Shown piece by piece: positions 27,583-36,413 of a DNA stretch of 64,000 nucleotides; positions within the stretch are counted from its first letter, which is position 1, and each line of letters begins with the position of its first letter. Both the position numbers and the translations under genes were made by a program. Origin of the DNA: Pseudomonas syringae CC1557 (GTDB taxonomy: Bacteria; Pseudomonadota; Gammaproteobacteria; Pseudomonadales; Pseudomonadaceae); contig NZ_CP007014.1 of NCBI RefSeq assembly GCF_000452705.1, positions 3,845,501 to 3,909,500 on the forward strand, given 5' to 3'. The notes under the pieces are model-generated. The model was given only the letters and a program-made list of their open reading frames with translations, did not search any database and had not been told where the DNA came from.

Positions 27583-27664
27583 TGATCCGGGGGTAACTCG
27601 GCATGGATGCCGAGTTAGCCGCACCGGGCCATGGATGGCACGTTGCGGCGACCCCCGGATCAGT
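27583..27664. repeat. Nested inverted repeat inside the composite element
   Basis: Outer arms CTGATCCGGGGGT (27583-27595) and its exact complement at 27652-27664 enclose a second perfect inverted repeat, AACTCGGCAT (27596-27605) and ATGCCGAGTT (27608-27617). Transcribed, it would form a branched structure with a 13-bp base stem. Confidence 0.7.
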
Positions 27665-27929
27665 GACAGGGCGAAGGAACCCGACGAAGTCGGGCCGGAA
27701 ACAGGAGCGAGGGGCTTTGGTTACTTTGGCCCCATCAAAGTAACTCGCCGAGGGGCGAAAAGGTGACCTGAGCCGGACACCGACCTACCTGACATCACAA
27801 AGCCGCTGTGTGACGCAGAGCGTCACGAACCGCGTGCCTACGCGGAGCGTTGGCACGATATTCAGCTTGAATCAGATCGGATCGGACCTGCGTCTAGCAA
27901 AGTCCCAGCTGTCACGATCGTCCAGAGGT

Positions 27930-29093
27930 TCAGCGCACAGTCGAATCCGGCGGCACGTCCCCTTCCGCACTGGTATCGATACTCACCACTACCGACATGC
28001 CTGGCCGCAGGTGTTCAAGCATCGGCTGATCGGCGTCGACGACGATGCGTACCGGGATGCGCTGGGAGATTTTCACGAAGTTGCCGGTCGCATTGTCGGC
28101 GGGCAACAGGCTGAACTCCGAGCCTGCGGCAGGCGAGATTCTTTGTACGTGGCCGTGCATTTGGTAGCCGTCCAGCGCATCGACGGTGAAGCTTACCGGC
28201 TGGCCGAGACGCACATTGGCCATTTGAGTTTCTTTCATGTTGGCGACGATCCAGCGCTGTTCAGGCACCAGCGCCATCAGTTGCGCACCCGAATTGACGT
28301 AGGCCCCAAGACGCACACCTATCTGCCCCAACTGCCCGTCACGCGGCGCGACGATGCGAGTGTTGTCCAGATCAATGCGTGCCAGTTCGACAGCCGCTTG
28401 CGCGTTGGCAACCGACGCTTCCAGCGAGCCCCGGTTGACGATAACGGTTTGCAGATCCTCACGGGCGATCAGCAGCACCGCCTTGGCTTCTGCAACCGCC
28501 GCATTGGCCTGGGCATCAGCAGCCTGGGTCACATCCAGCTCGCTTTTCGACACCGAGCCATCGGTCACCAGCGCCTTGTTGCGACGCAAGTCGGCAGCGC
28601 TCTTGCGGCTCTGCGCAATACTGTTCTGCAATTCGGCCTGACGCTGGCCAATGGTCGCCTCGGCACTGCGGCGCTGCTGCAGGTTATTGGCCAGCGAGGC
28701 CTTCTGTACGGCGAGCTGCGCCTCGGCCTGGTCCAGACGCTGCCGATAGATGCGGTCATCCAGTCGCACCAGCAGGTCGCCCGCCTTGACGAACTGAAAG
28801 TCCTGCACAGGCACTTCATGGACATAACCGCTCAGTTGCGGCCCGATCAGCGTGGTCTGGCCTTTTACCTGTGCGTTTTCGGTGCTTTCGATAGGGCTGC
28901 CGAAGGGCGGCAGCTGCCAGGCGTACAGCACCACCAGCACACCGACCAACGCGACAGCACCGAAAATCACCGAAGAAACGATCCGCTTGCGGGCCGAACG
29001 CGGCCGACTGGTAACCGGAGACTTCAGCGGCGCCGGAGCCGGTGAAGATGAGCTGCGAGGTACTTCGGTATCGCGGGTATTGGATTCGGTCAT
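27930..29093 (-). CDS. HlyD/EmrA-family efflux periplasmic adaptor
   Basis: This 387-residue membrane-fusion protein has a cytoplasmic N-terminus, one membrane helix at about 38-60 (IVSSVIFGAVALVGVLVVLY), a lipoyl half-motif with VKGQTTLIGPQLSGYVHEV, a long alpha-hairpin (about 115-215), a second lipoyl half (NTRIVAPRDGQLGQIGVRLG) and a beta-barrel ending with ISQRIPVRIVVDADQPM, LRPGMSVVVSIDT. It links an inner-membrane MFS pump to an outer-membrane channel. It is second in the operon, overlapping the emrB-type gene by 4 bp. Confidence 0.9.
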   Translation of the reverse strand: MTESNTRDTEVPRSSSSPAPAPLKSPVTSRPRSARKRIVSSVIFGAVALVGVLVVLYAWQLPPFGSPIESTENAQVKGQTTLIGPQLSGYVHEVPVQDFQFVKAGDLLVRLDDRIYRQRLDQAEAQLAVQKASLANNLQQRRSAEATIGQRQAELQNSIAQSRKSAADLRRNKALVTDGSVSKSELDVTQAADAQANAAVAEAKAVLLIAREDLQTVIVNRGSLEASVANAQAAVELARIDLDNTRIVAPRDGQLGQIGVRLGAYVNSGAQLMALVPEQRWIVANMKETQMANVRLGQPVSFTVDALDGYQMHGHVQRISPAAGSEFSLLPADNATGNFVKISQRIPVRIVVDADQPMLEHLRPGMSVVVSIDTSAEGDVPPDSTVR

Positions 29094-30769
29094 GAAGATC
29101 TAACGCCGGAATGGGGTACGGAAGGCGAAACGGCAGGTGCAACAGGGGCCAACGCTTGAGGTTGGGTGGTCATTTTCAGCCACAGCGTGCGCAGTGAAAT
29201 CCAGATCATGGTCAACACGGCAATCAGTGCGATCAGCATGAACACATCGTTGTAGGCCAGCACATTGGCTTCGCGTGTCGCGGCCGTAGCCATAGCGCGG
29301 ATGCCCTGGCTATTGCGCAGGGCCGGGTCGGCGATGACTGAACCATAGCTGGCGCTGTAACTTTGCAAGCGCGCCTGTACAAGCGGGTCGATCAGCGTCA
29401 GGTGCTCGACGATGTGACTGGAATGAAATTTCTCGCGCACGATCTGAAAGGTGCCCAGTGCAGCAGACCCGATCAGGCCGCCGATGTTCTGCGTAATCCC
29501 GAACAGCACCGAAAAGCTCACCATGTTGCGTGGGTTGGCCAGCACACCGCTGATGCCCAGCACCAGCGTTGGCCCAAGGAAAAACGTACCGCCAAAGGCC
29601 AGCAGAAACTGGCTGAGGTACATGTTCGATTGCCGGGTCAGGTTGGTCGAGTGACTGTCCATCCAGGCACCGACCGCCATCATTGCCAGGGAAATCAGTA
29701 GCGGCTTGATCAGGTGCGCCGGGTTGATGGTCATCGCACTCACTGCAAGGCCCGCGACGCTGCCCAGCAACATCACCATATACAGCGTATGCAGTTGCTG
29801 ACTGCCCATGTTCAGCGCTTGAAGAAAACCAACGGCACCTACCGACTGTTCGGACAACACGATGCGGAACAGGATCACCGCCAGACCCAGGCGCAGAATC
29901 GCCCCACTGCCCAGCCAGCGCGTGATCAGTAATGGGTTGCTGCGGTTATGTTCGATGGCCAGCCCTGCGCAGATCAACGCAATCGACAACGCCGAGGCGA
30001 TACCGATCCACGGCGCTTCCAGCCACCACTCGATACGCCCCAGCGACAAGACCGCGCAGAACAGCGCGAAACCGCTCGCCAGCAGGCCAAACGTCAGAAA
30101 ATCCAGCTTCTCGAACGCCTTGAAACGATCACCCGGCGGCAGTTTCAAAAGTAGCACGCAACCGAGCGAAAGCAGCGCCATGCCCAGCTCAAAGAGGTAA
30201 AGGCCACGCCACTGGGCAATCTGCAACAAGTCTTCCGACACCAGCCGGGCCAGAGGCGTTGCCAGCTGGGCGGTGCCAATTCCCAATACCAGCGCCTTGA
30301 GCCGCCACTTTTGCGGGAAAGCCTGAATCATGTAATACAGCCCAAGGGTGCTAAGCGCCGCCCCGACCATGCCGTGCGCGGCCCGCACAGCGATGGCCGA
30401 ATCGATGTCATTGACGAACAAATGCGCCAGGGTCACCAGCGCGTAGAGCACCAGAAACAATTCGGTGAATGCGCGCAGGCCGAACTGCTGGCGAAATTTC
30501 ACCAGCAGCAGGTTCATCGACACGTTGGTCATGATGTACGCGGCCGGTAGCCAGGCAATGTCTTGCGAGGTCGCCCCCAACGCGCCTTGCAGATAAGGCA
30601 GGTTGGCAATGACCAGCGCGTTGCCAAGGCCGCCGGTCAACGCGACGATCACCCCCACCAGCGCAAACGCCCAGCGTCGCGCGGTGGAATGCAGCGGCGT
30701 CGACGGCGAGCCCGGCATGGTCGGGCGCTCGTGGGCAGCCCATTCACGTGGCGCGTATTTATCGCTCAT
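29090..30769 (-). CDS. EmrB/DHA2-type MFS multidrug efflux pump
   Basis: This 559-residue protein has about 14 hydrophobic segments, starting ALVGVIVALTGGLGNALVIA, then the DHA2-type NLPYLQGALGATSQDIAWLP with AAYIMTNVSMNL. It expels drugs or fatty-acid-like compounds by proton exchange with the adaptor encoded next, and is probably completed by a separate TolC-like protein. Its stop overlaps the adaptor start (ATGA). The ribosome site before 30769 is weak; M18 would be an alternative. No regulator is adjacent. Confidence 0.88.
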   Translation of the reverse strand: MSDKYAPREWAAHERPTMPGSPSTPLHSTARRWAFALVGVIVALTGGLGNALVIANLPYLQGALGATSQDIAWLPAAYIMTNVSMNLLLVKFRQQFGLRAFTELFLVLYALVTLAHLFVNDIDSAIAVRAAHGMVGAALSTLGLYYMIQAFPQKWRLKALVLGIGTAQLATPLARLVSEDLLQIAQWRGLYLFELGMALLSLGCVLLLKLPPGDRFKAFEKLDFLTFGLLASGFALFCAVLSLGRIEWWLEAPWIGIASALSIALICAGLAIEHNRSNPLLITRWLGSGAILRLGLAVILFRIVLSEQSVGAVGFLQALNMGSQQLHTLYMVMLLGSVAGLAVSAMTINPAHLIKPLLISLAMMAVGAWMDSHSTNLTRQSNMYLSQFLLAFGGTFFLGPTLVLGISGVLANPRNMVSFSVLFGITQNIGGLIGSAALGTFQIVREKFHSSHIVEHLTLIDPLVQARLQSYSASYGSVIADPALRNSQGIRAMATAATREANVLAYNDVFMLIALIAVLTMIWISLRTLWLKMTTQPQALAPVAPAVSPSVPHSGVRSS

Positions 30770-31039
30770 GAAGCGCGTTCATGGAAGGAGTCTGGCATGG
30801 TCGGAACCTCGGGAATGCCATTGTGTGACACTCGTGACTGTCAGAATACTCATCCGCTTGCAATGATTCCTGTGCCATAAGGTCTGAAGCGTGCGAACAA
30901 GGAAAAATGATGGCTATTTGAAACTTCTGGCTATGCTTAAACGCAGTTTTGCTTTGCAGATTTGCGCTGCTAGGATCTGCTGCGATGCTGCAATACACGC
31001 CAGAACAAGAAAAAAGCGCAATCGAACAAGGAGTTCAGA

Positions 31040-32137
31040 ATGAGTTCACAGGTTTCATCCGCTCGCTCGGTTCGGCAGCCCACCAGCCGACATGCGATTG
31101 CTATCGATGTGCGTAACCACATTGGTCATCTGACCCTCAATCGTCCCGAAGGCCTGAACGCGATCGATCTGGACATGGTTCGCACGCTGCAGCATCAGCT
31201 CGACCGCTGGGCCGACGATCCAGCGGTCCGCGCAGTGGTCTTGCGTGGAGCAGGCGAAAAGGCTTTCTGCGCAGGTGGCGATATCCGCTCGCTGTACGAA
31301 AGCCACCAGAACGGGCAGGACCTGCATCACAGCTTTTTTGCCGAAGAATATGCCCTGGACCTGAGCATTCATCGCTACCGCAAGCCCATACTGGCATTGA
31401 TGGACGGCCTGGTACTGGGCGGTGGCATGGGGCTGGTTCAGGGAGCTGATCTGCGCGTGGTCACCGAACGCAGCCGTCTGGGCATGCCGGAAGTCGCCAT
31501 CGGTTATTTTCCAGACGTGGGCGGCAGTTATTTCCTGTCACGGCTGCCCGGCGAACTCGGCACCTGGCTGGGCGTCACCGGTTCACAGATCGGCGCTGCC
31601 GACGCGTTGTACTGCGGTCTTGCCAATTGGTCGACACGCAGCGAGCAACTGCCCCGGCTCGACCATATGCTTGATCACCTGAAATGGAAATCGACACCTT
31701 TAAAGGATCTGCAAGGCGCACTGGCCAAACTGGCCACCCAGCGCCTGCCTGAGCCGCCGCTGGAAGCCCTGCGTCCGGCCATCGATCACTTTTTCGGCCG
31801 ACGTACCATTACCGGCATGCTGGAACAACTGCAGGAAGTGGCGATAGGCGATACCCGTCAATGGGCGCTGGACACCGCCTCCCGCATGCAAGCGCACTCA
31901 CCGCTGGCCATGGCGGTGACCCTGGAGATGCTGCGCCGAGGGCGTCATCTGTCACTGCAAGCCTGCTTCGCCATGGAGCTGCATCTCGACCGTCAGTGGT
32001 TCGAACGCGGAGACCTGATTGAAGGGATACGTGCCCTGATCATCGATAAAGACAAAAAGCCGCAATGGAAACACCGCAGTGCGCAGGACGTCAGTGCCGC
32101 GCACGTCGACAGTTTCTTCAGCGGTATGGAGGTTTGA
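31040..32137 (+). CDS. Enoyl-CoA hydratase/isomerase, 3-hydroxyisobutyryl-CoA hydrolase type
   Basis: This 365-residue crotonase-fold enzyme has LNRPEGLNAIDLDMV, AFCAGGDIRSLYESH (oxyanion hole) and DGLVLGGGMGLVQGADLRVV, MPEVAIGYFPDVGGSYFLSR. The long C-terminal part and the ECH_2 pattern fit 3-hydroxyisobutyryl-CoA hydrolase of valine breakdown rather than a short hydratase. AAGGAG lies 8 bases before the ATG. The acyl-CoA dehydrogenase starts 3 bp after the stop, so they form an operon. P. aeruginosa has a comparable cluster (PA0744-PA0746 region, from memory). Confidence 0.88.
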   Translation: MSSQVSSARSVRQPTSRHAIAIDVRNHIGHLTLNRPEGLNAIDLDMVRTLQHQLDRWADDPAVRAVVLRGAGEKAFCAGGDIRSLYESHQNGQDLHHSFFAEEYALDLSIHRYRKPILALMDGLVLGGGMGLVQGADLRVVTERSRLGMPEVAIGYFPDVGGSYFLSRLPGELGTWLGVTGSQIGAADALYCGLANWSTRSEQLPRLDHMLDHLKWKSTPLKDLQGALAKLATQRLPEPPLEALRPAIDHFFGRRTITGMLEQLQEVAIGDTRQWALDTASRMQAHSPLAMAVTLEMLRRGRHLSLQACFAMELHLDRQWFERGDLIEGIRALIIDKDKKPQWKHRSAQDVSAAHVDSFFSGMEV

Positions 32138-32140
32138 GCC

Positions 32141-33292
32141 GTGCACGATCTGGAACTGAGTGAAGAGCAGGTAATGATTCGCGACATGGCGCGCGACTTC
32201 GCCCGCAACGAAATCGCACCGTATGCCCAGGCTTGGGAAAAGGCCGGCTGGATCGACGACGCACTGGTTGTAAAGCTCGGCGACCTGGGCCTGCTGGGCA
32301 TGGTGGTCCCGGAGCAATGGGGCGGCACTTACATCGACTACGTTGCCTATGCACTGGCGGTCGAGGAAATCTCCGCCGCCGACGCCGCCACCGGCACGCT
32401 GATGAGTGTCCACAGCTCGGTAGGCTGCGGGCCGATCCTCAACTTCGGGACCGACGAGCAGAAACACACCTGGCTGGAAAAACTCGCGAGCGGTCGTGCG
32501 ATCGGCTGCTTCTGCCTGACAGAACCGCACGCGGGCTCCGAAGCCCATAACCTGAGGACTCGCGCCGAATTGCAGGGCGATGAGTGGGTCATCAATGGTG
32601 CCAAGCAGTTCGTCAGCAACGGCAAACGCGCCGAACTGGCCATCGTGTTTGCCGTGACTGACCCGCAACTGGGCAAAAAGGGCCTTTCGGCCTTTCTGGT
32701 GCCGACCGAGAACCCCGGTTTCACCGTCGACCGCAGCGAGCACAAAATGGGGATTCGCGCCTCTGACACCTGTGCAGTGACGTTGAATAACTGCCGTATT
32801 CCTGCTGCCAATCTATTGGGTGAACGTGGCAAAGGCCTGGCCATCGCCTTGTCGAATCTTGAAGGCGGACGGATCGGGATTGCCGCCCAGGCCCTCGGGA
32901 TCGCCCGCGCCGCGTTCGAAGCAGCACTGGCGTATGCACGGGAACGGGTGCAATTCGACAAACCGATCATCGAACACCAGAGCATCGCCAACCTGCTGGC
33001 GGACATGCACACCCGGATCAACGCCGCTCGCCTGTTGACCCTGCATGCCGCGCGTCTGCGCAGTGCCGGACAACCCTGCCTGTCGGAAGCGTCTCAAGCC
33101 AAGCTGTTCGCTTCTGAAATGGCCGAGTGGGTGTGTTCCAAAGCGATCCAGATTCATGGCGGTTATGGCTATCTGGAGGACTACCCGGTCGAACGCTATT
33201 ACCGCGACGCGCGTATTACCCAGATTTACGAAGGCTCAAGTGAAATCCAGCGCCTGCTGATCGCCCGGGAGCTGCGTCACTATCTGGTGTGA
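32141..33292 (+). CDS. Acyl-CoA dehydrogenase, probably isobutyryl-CoA type
   Basis: This 383-residue FAD enzyme has the ACAD signatures [20 protein letters not shown] and [20 protein letters not shown], with the catalytic Glu region [17 protein letters not shown] at the end. It oxidises acyl-CoA to enoyl-CoA, passing electrons to ETF. With the neighbouring hydrolase it fits branched-chain (valine/isobutyrate) catabolism. It starts with GTG at 32141 after GGAGG, whose bases lie inside the end of the preceding gene. Confidence 0.9.
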   Translation: MHDLELSEEQVMIRDMARDFARNEIAPYAQAWEKAGWIDDALVVKLGDLGLLGMVVPEQWGGTYIDYVAYALAVEEISAADAATGTLMSVHSSVGCGPILNFGTDEQKHTWLEKLASGRAIGCFCLTEPHAGSEAHNLRTRAELQGDEWVINGAKQFVSNGKRAELAIVFAVTDPQLGKKGLSAFLVPTENPGFTVDRSEHKMGIRASDTCAVTLNNCRIPAANLLGERGKGLAIALSNLEGGRIGIAAQALGIARAAFEAALAYARERVQFDKPIIEHQSIANLLADMHTRINAARLLTLHAARLRSAGQPCLSEASQAKLFASEMAEWVCSKAIQIHGGYGYLEDYPVERYYRDARITQIYEGSSEIQRLLIARELRHYLV

Positions 33293-33445
33293 AAAACGCG
33301 TGAGATCAGGCCTCACCACCCAACGCGCCCAAGCGCGAAGGCAGCAAGGAAACAGCTCATTGAAAGAAATATCTGCAGCTGCGTTACATAAGGCAATTAA
33401 TCAATGGCCGCCAACGCGTGGCGGCGGCCGATAATTTCGCTCGGC

Positions 33446-34006
33446 TCAAGCCTTGGCGTTCTTTTCAACCCAGGCAGCGAAAGCGTCGATGAACGACTGC
33501 AGGAAGGGACGGGTTTTCTCGGACAACGCTCCAGCCTCATCGAAAAAGCTCCCGGCACCGCCCAGGTAGGCTTCAGGTTGTTGCAGGCACAGCACATCCA
33601 GGAAAACCAGCGACTGACGCAAGTGATGGTTGGCGCCAAAGCCACCGACAGCGCCCGGCGAAGCACTGATCACCGCGCCCGGCTTGCCACTGAAGGCGCT
33701 CTTGCCATAAGGACGCGAGCCTACATCGATGGCGTTCTTCAAAGCGCCTGGCACCGAGCGGTTGTATTCCGGGGTTACAAACAACACGCCATCGGCAGCG
33801 CCGAGCTGTTCGCGAAAGGTGCTGTACGCAGGTGGCGGCGAAGCGCCGTCGATATCTTCGTTGTACAAAGGCAGGTCGCCGATCTCGACGATGTTCAATT
33901 TCAGGCTGGCAGGTGCAAGCTCTGCCAGCGCAAGCGCGATCTTGCGGTTGATGGAATCTTTTCGCAGACTGCCGACCAATACGGCAATGGTATGAACCTG
34001 GCTCAT
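33446..34006 (-). CDS. NADPH-dependent FMN reductase (ChrR/azoreductase type)
   Basis: This 186-residue flavodoxin-fold protein has the phosphate loop VLVGSLRKDSINRK, VLFVTPEYNRSVPGALKNAI and GAVGGFGANHHLRQ. It belongs to the NADPH-dependent FMN reductase family (quinone, chromate or azo-dye reduction). The start at 34006 has GGA 8 bases before; an in-frame TTG at 34030 is less likely. It is a single gene convergent with the acyl-CoA operon. Confidence 0.9.
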   Translation of the reverse strand: MSQVHTIAVLVGSLRKDSINRKIALALAELAPASLKLNIVEIGDLPLYNEDIDGASPPPAYSTFREQLGAADGVLFVTPEYNRSVPGALKNAIDVGSRPYGKSAFSGKPGAVISASPGAVGGFGANHHLRQSLVFLDVLCLQQPEAYLGGAGSFFDEAGALSEKTRPFLQSFIDAFAAWVEKNAKA

Positions 34007-34216
34007 GAAAATATCCGTCATCTGATTCAAGGGAAAGTAAGGTATACAACAAAAGCAGGGGTTAGACGCCCCCCGCTCCGTTCAATTCCCGAGTACTATC
34101 CAGCCAACCCGATTATTTTTTTCCTTCGGGCAAACTCCCCTATAGATCAGTGGTCTACAAGCCTCGATGGTTTTGTAAACCAGCAGTTATATTCAGTTTC
34201 AGAGGTTAGTGAGCAA

Positions 34217-34432
34217 ATGGCTTCAGTTCTCGTCGGACAATTTCATGCCAGAGACGCCGAAGGTCGCGTCTACCCGGTGCATGAGTTCCAGGAATCGCAG
34301 CCGGATGAGGCGCAGAATGGGCAACCGGTAATGACCTACAGACTGGCAATCGGCGACCGGGTCAAACATCTGGGCGGAGACAGTTTCGAGCTGGTGCAAT
34401 CCGGCGTACAGATGACCCGTATTCCGGGATGA
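34217..34432 (+). CDS. Small conserved protein of unknown function (71 aa)
   Basis: The frame gives MASVLVGQFHARDAEGRVYP and ends VQMTRIPG, hydrophilic, without signal or cysteines, with an even codon use like neighbouring genes. AGAGG lies 11 bases before the ATG. Similar small proteins occur in pseudomonads, from memory; no function is known. The pattern of a short beta-rich protein with HLGGDSFELVQSG is suggestive of a small barrel. The longer frame open to 33404 overlaps the FMN reductase antisense and is an artefact. Confidence 0.7.
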   Translation: MASVLVGQFHARDAEGRVYPVHEFQESQPDEAQNGQPVMTYRLAIGDRVKHLGGDSFELVQSGVQMTRIPG

Positions 34433-34465
34433 CAAAACGGTCCCCCTGCCTTCGGCGCGCATGTG

Positions 34466-35023
34466 TCAGGCTTCGGGAAAGATCAGATACCAGAAGATAG
34501 CGGTTTCACGAGTGTGTGGATCAATGCCTCGATAGCGCATATGGTCCACCCCGCCTACCACGTAGCCACAACGCTCATATAAATGACAGGCCGCCAGGTT
34601 GTTGTTCTGAGTCTCCAGAACGATACCGGGCAGATTGCGCTTGCGACTCCAGAACTGTGCGACATCGAGCAGCGAACGGGCGACGCCATGGCGACGTGCC
34701 GAATCGTCCACGGCCAGTTCGTCAATGTAGGCAAAGCCGCTCCAGTGAGTACTCATGACGATGTGACCGACCGCACGACCATCCAGCCAGGCGACCATGA
34801 CCGAGCTGGAAGCCGCGTCGCGATGATCGGTGAATTCCTGAGAGTCGATGCCGTAGTTCTTGCGATACGGCTCCACACGTTCGACCGGCCACGAATCGAC
34901 ACTTTCACCGATACGCGCTTGCAAAAACCCGGACACGGTGAAGGTGAAATCACTGTTGAGTATGTAGTCCTCGAAGCATTCGTCTGCGACCCGAATGCTC
35001 AAGGCAGGATTAGCCATGTTCAT
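34466..35023 (-). CDS. GNAT acetyltransferase, streptothricin-acetyltransferase-like
   Basis: This 185-residue GNAT protein has the acetyl-CoA binding motif VDDSARRHGVARSLLDVAQF, preceded by IDELAV, and YERCGYVVGGVDHMRYRG. The ending PHTRETAIFWYLIF matches the sat/nat group that N-acetylates the beta-lysine of streptothricin. Chromosomal homologues may have other natural substrates. The start at 35023 is 15 bp after the dnaQ stop, suggesting co-transcription. A longer frame to 35080 overlaps dnaQ and is not used. Confidence 0.8.
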   Translation of the reverse strand: MNMANPALSIRVADECFEDYILNSDFTFTVSGFLQARIGESVDSWPVERVEPYRKNYGIDSQEFTDHRDAASSSVMVAWLDGRAVGHIVMSTHWSGFAYIDELAVDDSARRHGVARSLLDVAQFWSRKRNLPGIVLETQNNNLAACHLYERCGYVVGGVDHMRYRGIDPHTRETAIFWYLIFPEA

Positions 35024-35037
35024 GTCACCGCTCGCCT

Positions 35038-35817
35038 TCAGGAAGATGCCTGCGCCCCGGCTTCCAGCATCTGAACCCATAGCGCAGGTGCGCCGGAGGC
35101 CTTGGCAATGGTGCTCATACGGACTTCATGCTCGGCCAGTTCACTTTCACTGGCACGAATGACGCGGCAAGGCTGACGATCAGCCGGCAAGCGGCGAATT
35201 TCACTGCCACGATTGCTGCCGCCCTCGCCCGAACCATTGCCGTCAGACGCATTGCCGGCCAGCGACAGGCTGGTCTGCCCGCCCGTCATGGACAGATATA
35301 CTTCCGCCAGAATCTCGGAGTCGAGCAACGCGCCGTGCAGTTCACGGCCCGAGTTGTCGACGCCGTAGCGTTTGCACAACGCATCGAGACTGTTGCGCTG
35401 TCCAGGATGGCGTTCGCGGGCCATCATCAGCGTGTCGAGAATCGAGCAGTGCCGGGTGATGTCTGCCTTGTCGTGCGCGCCCATCAACGCGAATTCGTTG
35501 TTGATGAAACCAACGTCGAACGCCGCGTTATGAATGATCAGCTGAGCGCCCTTGATGAACTCGAAGAATTCATCGGCGACTTCGGCAAACCGGGGTTTGC
35601 CGACTAGAAACTCGTTGGTGATACCGTGAACACCGATTGCGCCTTCGTCACTTTCACGGTCGGGTTGCAGATACACGTGAAAATGCCGCCCGGTCAGGCG
35701 GCGGCCTATCAACTCGACACAGCCGATCTCGATGATGCGGTGGCCATCGGTGACCGGCATACCGGTGGTCTCGGTATCGAGCACGATGGATCTGTTATCC
35801 AGGTTTTGCACTGACAT
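35038..35817 (-). CDS. dnaQ: DNA polymerase III epsilon subunit (proofreading exonuclease)
   Basis: This 259-residue DEDDh 3'-5' exonuclease has ExoI IVLDTETTGMPVTDGHRIIE, ExoII NAAFDVGFINNE and ExoIIIe HGALLDSEILAEVY. It binds alpha and theta in the replicative polymerase core. The C-terminus (about 190-259) is the alpha-binding tail, with a Gly/Ser-rich linker and ALWVQMLEA. The ATG at 35817 is preferred to 35832, as MSVQNLDNRS begins the conserved part. It follows rnhA on the same strand; in E. coli the two are neighbours but divergent. Confidence 0.95.
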   Translation of the reverse strand: MSVQNLDNRSIVLDTETTGMPVTDGHRIIEIGCVELIGRRLTGRHFHVYLQPDRESDEGAIGVHGITNEFLVGKPRFAEVADEFFEFIKGAQLIIHNAAFDVGFINNEFALMGAHDKADITRHCSILDTLMMARERHPGQRNSLDALCKRYGVDNSGRELHGALLDSEILAEVYLSMTGGQTSLSLAGNASDGNGSGEGGSNRGSEIRRLPADRQPCRVIRASESELAEHEVRMSTIAKASGAPALWVQMLEAGAQASS

Positions 35818-35890
35818 TGACTCTTGCCTCATCTACAGACCGCGATCTTAGCACGCCGCAGCCATTGCAAGCCTTCAACCCCGCCGGGGG

Positions 35891-36343
35891 TCAGCCGTGT
35901 TTGATACCGCGCACTTCGTCGACACCACGGTTGGCCAACTGGTCGGCACGCTCGTTGCCGGGATGGCCGATATGACCGCGCACCCATTGCCATTTGACGG
36001 TGTGGCGGCTGACCTGCTCATCCAGCAGTTGCCAGAGGTCGGCATTCTTGACCGGTTCCTTGGCCGCGGTTTTCCAGCCGCGCTTTTTCCAGTTGGGCAT
36101 CCATTCAGTAATGCCTTTCATGACGTACTGCGAGTCGGTGACCAGCGTGACTTCGCAGGGACGCTTGAGCTCTTCAAGGCCACGAATGGCGCCGGTAAGC
36201 TCCATGCGGTTGTTGGTGGTGTTGGCTTCGCCGCCCCACAGTTCTTTCTCGACCCCCTTGCAGACCAGCAGGGCTCCCCAGCCACCGGGGCCAGGGTTAC
36301 CTTTGCAGGCGCCGTCGGTGAAGAGTTCAACGCTATCGCTCAT
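35891..36343 (-). CDS. rnhA: Ribonuclease HI
   Basis: This 150-residue RNase HI degrades RNA of RNA:DNA hybrids. It has [17 protein letters not shown] (Asp about 10), [12 protein letters not shown] (Glu about 48), [14 protein letters not shown] (Asp about 70) and [18 protein letters not shown] (last Asp about 134), so all four metal-binding residues are present. The start at 36343 is favoured over GTG at 36358. Confidence 0.95.
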   Translation of the reverse strand: MSDSVELFTDGACKGNPGPGGWGALLVCKGVEKELWGGEANTTNNRMELTGAIRGLEELKRPCEVTLVTDSQYVMKGITEWMPNWKKRGWKTAAKEPVKNADLWQLLDEQVSRHTVKWQWVRGHIGHPGNERADQLANRGVDEVRGIKHG

Positions 36344-36413
36344 TACAATCTTTTCCACAATGATGGGCTTCGTTGCAGGGCATGCGCAGCCGTCAGAGCC
36401 TCTGCCATATCAA

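Larger units (their letters stand above)
27304..27860. mobile_element. Composite repeat element with 104-bp imperfect terminal inverted repeats
   Basis: The left arm 27304-27407 and the right arm 27860-27757 (read on minus) align without gaps over 104 bases, with about 16 mismatches. Each arm consists of a REP-like unit (TATCGTGCC...GCGTCACAC) joined to GATGTCAGGT and GCTCAGGTCACCTTTT. The core of about 350 bp holds another REP unit (27411-27460), a nested stem-loop (27583-27664), and a GGGCTTTGGTTACTTTGG segment of a type I recall as recurrent in Pseudomonas intergenic DNA. No transposase frame is present. It looks like a non-autonomous element or a REP cluster duplicated head-to-head. Confidence 0.6.
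27241..27929. other. Intergenic region filled by repeats
   Basis: Nearly 690 bp lie between pitA and the convergent emrA-type gene, almost all occupied by the inverted-repeat element described separately. Apparent reading frames here (for example around 27369-27572) are translations of repeats and lack ribosome sites. Confidence 0.6.

Noticed and set aside
27810..29045. Long plus-strand frame (411 codons)
   Set aside because: Antisense shadow of the HlyD/EmrA gene, starting in a REP unit.
33404..34432. Long plus-strand frame of 342 codons
   Set aside because: Most of it is antisense to the FMN reductase; only the last 71 codons, after an ATG at 34217, look like a gene.
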